Assembly (NCBI GenBank): GCA_964036315.1
Contig: CAXIWW010000817.1
Coordinates: 7,909,501 to 7,973,500, forward strand
DNA: 64,000 bases
Origin: Acanthosepion esculentum
Taxonomy: Eukaryota; Mollusca; Cephalopoda; Sepiida; Sepiidae
Direction of reading: 5' to 3'
Positions 22,356-34,363 of this stretch are shown here, one piece after another. Below the pieces are notes generated by a model. The model saw nothing but the letters and a program-made list of their open reading frames with translations. It did not search any database and was not told the origin of the DNA. A program made the position numbers and the translations under genes. Positions within the stretch are counted from its first letter, which is position 1. Each line of letters starts with the position of its first letter.

Positions 22356-25300
22356 ACTATGAATGTATAAAAATACATGTTTATATAAAAACTTGCGAAC
22401 AACACCAGTTGATAGCAAAAGTGCCAACAGCACCACAGCTGATAGCAAAAGTGCCAACAGCTGATAGCAAATGTGCCAACAGCACCACACTGCCAACTAG
22501 TCCTAGGTATGACTATAAACTATATCTGGCAGCAAGGCTTCTGATCACAAAGGGTCCCAGCTATGAGTAAATAGTGACCCCCCACTAAAAAAAAAAAACA
22601 CTATGAATGTATAAAAATACATGTTTATATAAAAACTTGCGAACAACACCAGTTGATAGCAAAAGTGCCAACAGCACCACAGCTGATAGCAAAAGTGCCA
22701 ACAGCTGATAGCAAAAGTGCCAACAGCTGATAGCAAAACTGCCAACAGCTGATAGCAAAAGTGCCAAAAGCACCACATTGCCAACTAGTCCTAGGTATGA
22801 CTATAAACTACATCTGACAGCAAGGCTTCTGATCACAAAGGATCCCAGCTATGAGCAAATAGTGACACCCCACTAAAAAAAAACACAATGAATGTATAAA
22901 AATACATGTTTATATAAAAACTTGCGAACAACACCAGTTGATAGCAAATGTGCCAACAGCACCACAGCTGATTGCAAAAGTGCCAACAGCTGATAGCAAA
23001 AGTGACAACAGCTGATAGCAAAAGTGCCAACAGCTGATAGCAAAAGTGCCAACAGCTGATTGCAAAATGCCAACAGCTGATAGCAAAAGTGCAAACAGCT
23101 GATAGCAAAAGTGCCAACAGCTGATACCCAAAGTGCCAAAAGCTGATAGCAAAAGTGCCAACAGCTGATAGCAAAAGTGCCAACAGCTGATAGCAAAAGT
23201 GCCAACAGCACCACAGTGCCAACTAGTCCTTGGTATGACTATAAACTCCATCTGACAACAAGACTTCTGATCACAAAGGGTCCCAGCTATGAGCAAATAG
23301 TGACCCCCCACTAAAAAAAAACACTATGAATGTATGAAAATACATGTTTTTATTAAAACTTGCGAACAACACCAGTTGATAGCAAAAGTGCCAACAGCAC
23401 CACAGCTGATAGCAAAAGTGCCAACAGCTGATAGCAAAAGTGCCAAAAGCTGATAGCAAAAGTGCCAACAGCTGATAGCAAAAGTGCCAACAGATGATTG
23501 CAAAAGTGCCAACAGCTGATAGCAAAACTGCAAACAGCTGATAGCAAAAGTGCCAACAGCTGATACCAAAAGTGCCAAAAGCTGATAGCAAAAGTGCCAA
23601 CAGCTGAGAGCAAAAGTGCCAACAGCTGATAGCAAAAGTGCCAACAGCACCACATTGCCAACTAGTCCTAGTTATGACTATAAACTACATCTGACAGTAA
23701 GACATCTGATCACAAAGGTTCCCAGCTATGAGCAAATAGTGACCCCCACTAAAAAAAACACTATGAATGTATAAAAATACATGTTTATATAAAAACTTGC
23801 GAACAACACCAGTTGAGAGCAAAAGTGCCAACAGCACCACAGCTGATAGCAAAAGTGCCAACAGCTGATAGCAAAAGTGCCAACAGCTGATACTAAAAGT
23901 GCCAAAAGCTGATAGCAAAAGTGCCAACAGCTGATAGCAAAAGTGCCAACAGCTGATAGGAAAAGTGCCAACAGCTGATAGCAAAAGTGCCAACAGCTGA
24001 TACTAAAAGTGCCAACAAATGATAGCAAAAGTGCCAACAGCTGATAGCAAAAGTGCCAAAAGCTGATAGCAAAAGTGCCAACAGCTGATAGCAAAAGTGC
24101 CAACAGCTGATAGCAAAAGTGCCAACAGCACCACAGTGCCAACTAGTCCTAGGTATGACTATAAACTACATCTGACAGCAAGGCTTCTGATCACAAATGG
24201 ACCCAGCTATGAGCAAATAGTGACCCGCCACTAAAAAAAACACTATGAATGTATAAAAATACATATTTATATAAAAACTTGCGAACAACACCAGTTGATA
24301 GCAAAAGTGCCAACAGCATCACAGCTGATAGAAAAAGTGACAACAGCTGATAGCAAAAGTGCCAACAGCTGATACCAAAAGTGCCAACAGCTGATAGCAA
24401 ACGTGCCAACAGCTGATAGCTAAAGTGCCAACAGCTGATAGCAAAAGTGCCAACATCTGATAGCAAAAGTGCCAACAGCACCACCGTGCCAACTAGTACT
24501 AGGTATGACTATAAACTACATCTGACAGCTAGGCTTCTCTCCACAAAGGGTCCCAGCTATGAGCAAATAGTGGCCCTCACTAAAAAAAAAACACTATGAA
24601 TGTATTAAAATACATGTTTATATAAAAACTTGCGAACAGCCCCAGTTGATAGCAAAAGTGCCAACAGCACAACAGCTCATAGCAAAAGTGCCAACAGCTG
24701 ATAGTAATAGTCCCAACAGCTGATAGCAAAAGTGCCAATAGCTTATAGCAAAAGTGCCAACAGCACCACAGTGCCAACTAGTCCTAGGTATGACTATAAA
24801 CTACATCTGACAGCAAGGCTTCCTACCAGAAAGGGTCCCAGCTATGAGCAAATAGTGACCCCCCACTAAAAAAACACTATGAAAGTATAAAAATACATGT
24901 TTATATAAATACTTTCGAACAACACCAGTTGATAGCAAAAGTGCCAACAGCACCACAGCTGATAGCAAATCTGCCAACAGCTAATAGCAAAAGTGCCAAC
25001 AGCTGATAGTAAAAGTGCCAACAGCTGATAGCAAAAGTGCCAAAAGCACCACAGTGCCAACTAGTCCTAGGTATGTCTATAAACTACATCTGAAAGCAAG
25101 GCTTCTGATCACAATGGGTCCCAGCTATGAGCAAATAGTGACCCCCATTAAAAAAAAAAAAAATGTGAGAGTATAAAAATACATGTTTATATAAAAACTT
25201 GCGAACAACACCAGTTGATAGCAAAAGTGCCAACAGCACTCAGCTGATAGCAAAAGTGCCAACAGCTAATAGCAACAGTGCCAACAGCTGATGGTAAAAG

Positions 25301-26510
25301 TGCCAACAGCTGATAGCAAAAGTCCCAAAAGCACCACAGTGCCAACTAGTCCTAGGTATGACTATAAACTACATCTGACAGCAAGGCTTCTGATCACAAA
25401 GGGTCCCAGCTATGAGCAAATAGTGACCCCCCACTAAAAAAAATACTATGAATGTATAAAAATACATGTTTATATAAAAACTTACGAACCACACCAGTTG
25501 ATAGCAAAAGTGCCAACAGCACCACAGCTGATAGCAAAAGTGCCAACAGCTGATAGCAAATAGTGCCAACAGCTGATACCAAAAGTGCCAAAAGCTGATA
25601 GCAAAAGTGCCAACAGCTGATAGCAAAAGTGCCAACAGATGATACCAAAACTGCCAACAGCTGATAGCAAAAGTGCCAACAGCTTATAGCAAAAGTGCAC
25701 ACAGCTGATATCAAAAGTGCCAACAGCTGATAGCAAAAGTGCCAACAGCTGATTGCAAATTGCCAACAGCTGATAGCAAAAGTGCCAACAGCTCATACCA
25801 AAAGTGCCAAAAGCTGATAGCAAAAGTGCCAACAGCTAATAGCAAAAGTACCAACAGCTGATAGCAAAAGTGCCAACAGCACCACAGTGCCAACTACTCC
25901 TAGGTACGACTATAAAGTACATCTGACAGCAAGGCTTCTGATCTCAAAGGGTCCCAGCTATGAGCAAATAGTTACCCCCCACTAAAAAAAAACACTATGA
26001 AAGTATAAAAATACATGTTTATAAAAAACTTGCGAACAACACCAGTTGATAGCAAAAGTGCAAACAGCCCCACATCTTATAGCAAAAGTGCCAACAGCTG
26101 ATAGTATAAGTGCCAACAGCTGATAGCAAAAGTGCCAAAAGCACCACAGTGCCAACTAGTCCTAGTTATGACTATAAACTACATCTGACAGCAAGGCTTC
26201 TGATCAAAAAGGTTCCCAGCTATGAGCAAATAGCGACCCCCATTAAAAAAAAAAAAATATGTGAATGTATAAAAATACATGTTTATATAAAAACTTGCGA
26301 ACAACACCAGTTGATAGCAAAAGTGCCAACAGCTAATAGCAAAAGTGCCAACAGCTGATAGTAAAAGTGCCAACAGCTGATAGCAAAAGTGCCAAAAGCA
26401 CAACAGTGCCAACTAGTCCTATGTATGACTATAAACTACATCTGACAGCAAGGCTTCTGATCACAAAGGGTCCCAGCTATGAGCAAATAGTGACCCCCCA
26501 CTAAAAAAAT
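22356..26510 (-). repeat. Tandem duplication in C, copy Q
   Basis: Second copy of the block. The P-to-Q join lies between about 22355 and 22394. Upstream, the variant with seven A then TACTATG matches the end of Q near 26510. Downstream, CTTGCGAAC matches P near 18439, whereas the sequence after the end of Q reads CTTACGAAC. Q keeps the 480-bp block that P lacks, but has lost about 261 bp that P keeps (near 20520-20780, equivalent to left 15540-15800). Confidence 0.88.
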
Positions 26511-29500
26511 ACTATGAATGTATAAAAATACATGTTTATATAAAAACTTACGAACAACACCAGTTGATAGCAAAAGTGCCAACAGCACCACAGCTGATAG
26601 CAAAAGTGCCAAAAGCTGATAGCAAATAGTGCCAACAGCTGATACCAAAACTGCCAACAGCTGATAGCAAAAGCACCAAAGCTGATAGCAAAAGTGCCAA
26701 CAGCTGATAACAAAAGTGCTAACAGCTGATAGCAAAAGTGCCAACAGCTGATTGCAAATTGCCAACAGCTGATAGCAAAAGTGCCAACAGCTGATACCAA
26801 ATGTGCCAAAAGCTTATAGCAAAAGTGCCAACAGCTAATAGCAAAAGTACCAACAGCTGATAGCAAAAGTGCCAACAGCACCACAGTGCCAACTAGTCCT
26901 AGGTATGACTATAAACTACATCTGACAGCAAGGCTTCTGATCACAAAGTGTCCCAGCTATGAGCAAATAGTTACCCCCCACTAAAAAAAAACACTATGAA
27001 AGTATAAAAATACATGTTTATAAAAAACTTGCGAACAAAACCAGTTGATAGCAAAAGTGCAAACAGCACCACAGCTGATAGCAAAAGTGCCAACAGCTGA
27101 TAGCAAATGTGCCAACAGCACCACAGTGCCAACTAGTCCTAGGTATGACTATAAACTACATCTGACAGCAAAGCTTCTGATCACAAAGGGTCCCAGCTAT
27201 GAGCAAATAGTGACCCCCCACTAAAAAAAACACTCTGAAAGTATAAAAATACATGTTTATATAAAAACTTGCGAACAACACCAGTTGATAGCAAAAGTGC
27301 CAACAGCACCACAGCTGATAGCAAAAGTGCCAACAGATGATACCAAACGTGCCAAAAGCCTATAGCAAAAGTGCCAACAGCTGATAGCAAAAGTGCCAAC
27401 AGCACCACTGTGCGAACTAGTCCTAGGTATGATTATAAACTACATCTGACAGCAAGACTTCTGATCAAAAAGGGTCCCAGCTTTGAGCAAATAGTGACCC
27501 CCCACTAAAAAAAAAACGTTATGAAAGTATAAAAATACATATTTATATAAAAACTGGCGAACAACACCAGTTGATAGCAAAAGTGCCAAAATCACCAGAG
27601 CTGATTACAAAAGTGCCAACAGCTGATAGCAAACGTGCCAAAAGCTGATAGCAAAAGTGCCAACATCTGATAGCAAACGTGCCAACAGCTGATAGCAAAA
27701 ATGCCAACAGCACCACATTGCCAACTAGTCCTAGGTATGACTATAAACTACATCTGACAGCAAGGCTTCTGATCACAAAGGTTCCCAGCTATGAGCAAAT
27801 AGTGACCCCCCACTAAAGAAAAACACTATGAATGTATAAAAATACATGTTTATATAAAAACTTGCGAACAACACCAGTTGATAGCAAAAGTGCCAACAGC
27901 ACCACAGCTGATAGCAAAAGTGCCAACAGCTGATAGCAAAAGTGCCAACAGCTGATAGCAAAAGTGCCAAGAGCACCACAGTGCCAACTAGTCCTAGGTA
28001 TGACTATAAACTACATCTTACAGAAAGGCTTCTGATCACAAAGGGTCCCAGCTATGAGCAAATAGTTACGCCCCACTAAAAAAACAATATGAAAGTATAA
28101 AAATACATGTTTATATAAAAACTTGCGAACAACACCAGTTGATAGCAAAAGTACAAACAGCACCACAGCTGATAGCAAAAGTGCCAACAGCTGATAGCAA
28201 AAGTGCCAACAGCTGATAGCAAAAGTGCCAAAAGCTGATAGCAAAAGTGCCAACAGCTGATAGCAAAAGTTCCAACAGCTGATAGCAAAAGTGCCAACAG
28301 CTGATAGCAAAAGTGCCAACAGAATAACAAAAGTGCCAACAGCTGATAGCAAAAGTGCCATCAGCACCACATTGCCAACTAGTCATAGGTATGACTATAA
28401 ACTACATCTGACAGCAAGGCTACTGATCACAAGGGGTCCCAGCTATGAGCAAATAGTGATCCCCCACTAAAAAAAAAACACTATGGATGTAAAAAAATAC
28501 ATGTTTATATAAAAACTTGCGAACAACACCAGTTGATAGAAAAAGTGCCAACAGCACCACAGCTGATAGCAAAAGTGCCAACAGCTGATAGCAAAACTGT
28601 GAACAGCTTACAGCAAAAGTGACAACAGCTTATAGCAAAAGTGCCAACAGCTGATACCAAAAGTGCCAAAAGCTGATATCAAAAGTGCCAACAGCTGATA
28701 GCAAAATGACAACAGCTGACAGCAAAAGTGCCAACAGCTGATAGCAAAAGTGCCAACAGCTGATAGAAAAAAGTGCCAACAGCTGATAGAAAAAGTGCCA
28801 ACAGATGATACCGAAAGTACAAACAGCTGATAGCAAAAGTGCCAAATGCTGATAGCAAAAGTGCCAACAGCTGATACCAAAAGTGCCAAAAGCTGATAGA
28901 AAAAGAGCCAACAGCTGATAGAAAAAAGTGCCAACAGCTGATAGAAAAAGGGCCAACAGATGATACCGAAAGTACAAACAGCTGATAGCAAAAGTGCCAA
29001 ATGCTGATAGCAAAAGAGCCAAGAGCTGATAGCAAAAGTGCCAACAGCTGATAGCAAAAGTGCCAACAGCACCACAGTGCCAACTAGTCCTAGGTATGAC
29101 TATAAACTACATCTGACAGCAAGGCTTCTGATCACAAAGGGTCCCAGCTATGAGCAAATAGTGACCCCCCACTAAAAGAAAACACTATGAAAGTATAAAA
29201 ATACATGTTTATATAAAAACTTGCGAACAACACCAGTTGATAGCAAAAGTGCAAACAGCACCACAGCTGATAGCAAAAGTGCCAAAAGCTGGTAGCAAAA
29301 GTGCCAACAGCTAATAGCAAAAGTGCCAACAGCACCACAGTGCCATCTAGTCCTAGGTATGATTATAAACTACATCTGACAGCAAGGCTTCTGATCACAA
29401 AGGGTCCCAGCTATGAGCAAATAGTGAACCCCCACTAAAAAAAAAACACTATGAAAGTATAAAAATACATGTTTATATAAAAACTTGCGAACAACACCAG

Positions 29501-32500
29501 TTGATAGCAAAAGTGCCAACAGCACGCCAGCTGATAGCAAAAGTGCCAACAGCTGATAGCAAAAGTGCAAACAGCTGATAGCAAAAGTGCCAAAAAACTG
29601 ATAGCAAAAGTGCCAACAGCTGATAGCAAAAGTTCCAACAGATGATACCAAACGTGCCAACAGCTCATAGCAAAAGTGCCAACAGCTGATAGCAAAAGTG
29701 CCAACAGCTGATACCAAAAGTGCCAAAAGCTGATACCAAAAGTGCCAACAGCTGATAGAGAAAGTGCCAACAGCTGATAGCAAAAGTGCCAACAGCACCA
29801 CAGTGCCAACTAGTCCTAGGTATGACTATAAACTACATCTGACAGCAAGGCTTCTGATCACAAAGGGTCCCAGATATGAGCAAATAGTTACCCCCACTAA
29901 AAGAAAACACTATGAAAGTATAAAAATACATGTTTATATAAAAACTTGCGAACAACACCAGTTGATAGCAAAAGTGCCAACATCACCCCAGCTGATAGCA
30001 AAATGCCAACAGCTGATAGCAAATGTGCAAACAGATGATACCAAAAGTGCCAAAAGCTGATAGCAAATGTGCCAACAGCTGATAGCAAACTTCCAAGAGC
30101 TGATAGCAAATGTGCCAACAGCTGATAGCAAAAGTTCCAACAGATGATACCAAAAGTGCCAAAAGCTGATAGCAAATGTGCCAACAGCTGATATCAAAAG
30201 TGCCAACAGCTGATAGCAAAAGTGCCAACAGCTGATAGCAACAGTGCAAACAGCTGATAGCAAAAGGGCCAACAGCTGATAGCAAAAGTGCCAACAGCTG
30301 ATAGCAAAAGTGCCAACAGCACCACAGTGCCAACTAGTCCTAGGTATGAATATAAACTACATCTGACAGCAAGGCTTCTGATCACAAAGGGTCCCAGCTA
30401 TGAGCAAATAGTTACCCCCCACTAAAAGAAAACTCTATGAAAGTATAAAAATACATGTTTATATAAAAACTTGCGAACAACACCAGTTGATAGCAAAAGT
30501 GCAAACAGCTGATAGCAAAAGTGCCAACAGCTGATAGCAAAAGTGCCAACAGCTGATACCAAAAGTGCCAACAGCTGATAGCAAAAGTGCCAACAGCTGA
30601 TAGCAAAAGTGCCAACAGCTGATAGCACAAGTGCCAACAACACAACAGTGCCAAATAGTCCTAGGTATGATTATAAACTACATCTGACAGCAAGGCTTCT
30701 GATCACAAAGGGTCCCAGCTATGAGCAAATAGTGACACCCCACTAAAAAAAAACTCTATGAAAGTATAAAAATACATGTTTATATAAAAACTTGCGAACA
30801 ACACCAGTTGATAGCAAAAGTGCAAACAGCTGATAGCAAAAGTGCCAACAGCTGATAGCAAAAGTGCCAACAGCTGATAGCAAAAGTGCCAACAGCACCA
30901 CAGTGCCAACTAGTCCTAGGTATGAATATAAACTACATCTGACAGCAAGGCTTCTGATCACAAAGGGTCCCAGCTATGAGCAAATAGTTACCCCCCACTA
31001 AAAGAAAACTCTATGAAAGTATAAAAATACATGTTTATATAAAAACTTGCGAACAACACCAGTTGATAGCAAAAGTGCAAACAGCTGATAGCAAAAGTGC
31101 CAACAGCTGATAGCAAAAGTGCCAACAGCTGATACCAAAAGTGCCAACAGCTGATAGCAAAAGTGCCAACAGCTGATAGCAAAAGTGCCAACAGCTGATA
31201 GCAAAATTGCCAACAGCACCACATTGCCAACTAGTCCTAGGTATTATTATAAACTACAATGACAGCAAGGCTTCTGATCACAAAGGGTCCCAGCTATGAG
31301 CAAATAGTGACCCCCCACTAAAAAAAAAACACTATGAATGTATAAAAATACATTTTTATATGAAAACTGTCGAACAACACCAGTTCATAGCAAAAGTGCC
31401 AACAGCACCACAGCAGATATCAAAAGTGCTAACAGCTGATTGCAAAAGTGCCAACAGCACCACAGTGCCAACTAATCCTAGGTATGACTATAAACTACAT
31501 CTGAAAGCAAGGCTTCTGATCACAAAGGGTCCCAGCTATGAGCAAATATTGACCCCCCATAAAAAAACACTATGAAAGTATAAAAATACATGTTTATATA
31601 AAAACTTGCGAACAACACCAGTTGATAGCAAAAGTGCAAACAGCACCACAGCTGATAGCAAAAGTGCCCACAGCTGATAGCAAAAGTGCCAACAGCACCA
31701 CATTGCCAACTAGTCCTAGGTATGACTATAAAGTACATCTGGCAGCAAGGCTTCTGATCAAAAAGGGTCCAAGCTATGAGCAAATAGTGACCCCCCATAA
31801 AAAAACACTATGAAAGTATAAAAATACATGTTTATATAAAAACTTTGCGAAAAACACCAGTTGATAGCAAAAGTGCCAACAGCTGATAATAAAAGTGCCA
31901 ACAGCTGATAGCAAAAGTTCCAACTGCTGATAGCAAAAGTGCCAACAGCTGATAGCAAAATGGCCAACAGCACCACAGTGCCAACTAGTCCTAGGTATGA
32001 CTATGTACTACATCTGACAGCAAGGCTTCTGATCACAAAGGGTCCCAGCTATGAGCAAATAGTGTCACCCCACTAAAAAAAAAACACTATGAAAGTATAA
32101 AAATACATGTTTATATAAAAACTTGCGAACAACACCAGTTGATAGCAAAAGTGCCAACAGCACCACAGCTGATAGCAAAAGTGACAACAGCTGATAGCAA
32201 AAGTGCCAACAGCACCACAGTGCCAACTAGTCCTAGGTATGACTAAAAACGACATCTGACAGCATGGCTTCTGACACAAAGTTCCCAGCTATGAGCAAAT
32301 AGTGACGCCCCACTAAAAAAAAAAAACTGTATGAAAGTATAAAAATACATGTTTATATAAAAACTTGCGAACAACAACAGTTGATAGCCAAAGTGCCAAC
32401 AGCACCACAGCTGATAGCAAAAGTGCCAAAAGCTGATAGCAAAAGTGCCAATAGCTGATATCAAAAGTGCCAACAGCACCACAGTGCCAACTAGTCCTAG

Positions 32501-34275
32501 GTATGACTATAAACTACATCTGACAGCTAGGCTTCTGATCACAAAGGGTCCCAGCTATGAGCAAATAGTGACCACCCACTAAAAAAAAAACACTATGAAA
32601 GTATAAAATAACATGTTTATATAGAAACTTGCGAACAACACCAGTTGATAGCAAAAGTGCCAACAGCACCACAGCTGATAGCAAAAGTGCCAACAGCTGA
32701 TAGCAAAAGTGCCAACAGCTGATAGCAAACGTGCCAACAGCTGATAGCAAAAGTGCCAACAGCTTATAGCAAAAGTGCCAACAGCACCACAGTGCCAACT
32801 AGTCCTAGGTATGACTATAAACTACATCTGACAGCAAGGCTTCTGATCACAAAGGGTCCCAGCTATGTGCAAATAGTGACCCCCCACTAAAAAAAACACT
32901 ATGAAAGTATAAAAATACATGTTTATATAAAAACTTCCGAACAACACCACTTGATAGCAAAAGTGCCAACAGCACCACAGCTGATAGCAAAAGTGCCAAC
33001 AGCTGATAGCAAAAGTGCCAGTAGCTGATAACAAAAAAGCCAAAAGCTGATAGCAAAAGTGCCAACAGCTGATAGCAAAAGTGCCAACAGCTGATAATAA
33101 AAGTGCCAACAGCTGATAGCAAAAGTGCCAACAGCTGATAGCAAAAGTGCCAACAGCACCACAGTGCCAACTAGTCCTAGGTATAAATATGAACTACATC
33201 TGACAGCAAGGCTTCTGATCACAAAGGGTCCCAGCTATGAGCAAATAGTGACCCCCCACTAAAAAAAAACACTATGAAAGTATAAAAATACATGTTTCTA
33301 TAAAAACATGCGAACAACACCAGTTGATAGCAAAAGTGCCAACAGCACCACAGCTGATAGCAAAAGTGCCAACAGCTGATAGCAAAAGTGCCAACAGCTG
33401 ATAGCAAAAGTGCCAACAGCTGATAGCAAAAGTGACAACAGATAACATAAAAAGTGCCAACAGCTTATAGCAAAAGTGCCAACAGCACCACAGTGCCAAC
33501 TAGTCCTAGGTATGACTATAAACTACATCTGACAGCAAGGCTTCTGATCACAAAGGGTCCCAGCTATGACCAAATAGTGACCCCCCACTAAAAAAAAACA
33601 CTATGAAAGTATAAAAATACATGTTTATATAAAAACTAGCGAACAAAACCAGTTGATAGCAAAAGTGCCAACAGCACCACAGCTGATTGCAACAGTGCCA
33701 AAAGCTGATAGCAAAAGTGCCAACAGCTGATAGCAAAAGTGCCAACAGCTGATAGCAAAAGTGCCAACAGCACCACAGTGCCAACTAGTCCTAGGTATGA
33801 CTATAAACTACATCTGACTGCAAGGCTTCTGATCACAAAGGGTCCCAGCTATGAGCAAATAGTGACACCAACTAAAAAAAAAACACTATGAAAGTATAAA
33901 AATACATGTTTATATAAAAACTTGCGAACAACACCAGTTGATAGCAAAAGTGCCAACAGCACAACACCTGATAGCAAAAGTGCCAACAGCTGATAGCAAA
34001 TGTGCCAACAGATGATAGCAAAAGTGCCAAAATCCGATAGCAAAAGTGCCAACAGCACTACAGTGCCAACTAGTCCTAGGTATGACTATAAACTACATCT
34101 GACAGCAAGGCTTCTGATCAAAAAGGGTCCCAGCTATGAGCAAATAGTGACCCCCCACTAAAAAAAAAACACTATGAATGTATAAAAATACAAGTTTATA
34201 TAAAAACTTGCGAACAACACCAGTTGATAGCAAAAGTGACAACAGCTGATAGTAAATGTGCCAAAAGCTGATTGC

Positions 34276-34363
34276 AGAAATCTTGCTGTCAGTTGTAGTT
34301 TATAGTCATACCTAGGACTAGTTGGCACTGTGGTGCTGTTGGCAATTTTGCTATCAGCTGTTG
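34276..34363 (+). repeat. Inverted C fragment at the C/B boundary (right arm)
   Basis: Mirror of 6306-6393. C minus ends at GCTGATTGCAG, then AAATCTTGCTGTCAGTTGTA and the spacer motif CATACCTAGGACTAGTTGGC run in the plus direction to GCTATCAGCTGTTG, followed by B minus (TCCCAGGAAG). It matches the left copy almost base for base, including the unusual AGTTGTAG where most spacers read AGATGTAG. Confidence 0.9.

Larger units (their letters stand above)
17773..34275 (-). repeat. Satellite C compound array, minus orientation
   Basis: Same 22-bp monomer and spacer as the left array, reversed: GTGCCAACAGCTGATAGCAA runs separated by the reversed spacer (GCTATGAGCAAATAGTGACC, then TATATAAAAACTTGCGAAC). 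At 16.5 kb it is about 5 kb longer than the left C array. The difference comes from the loop, the tandem duplication at 18401-26510 and single-unit differences. Two steps stand out: one arm lacks about 300 bp near 7.8 kb / 32.5 kb and another about 320 bp near 9.7 kb / 30.5 kb, close to one compound unit each. Confidence 0.95.
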
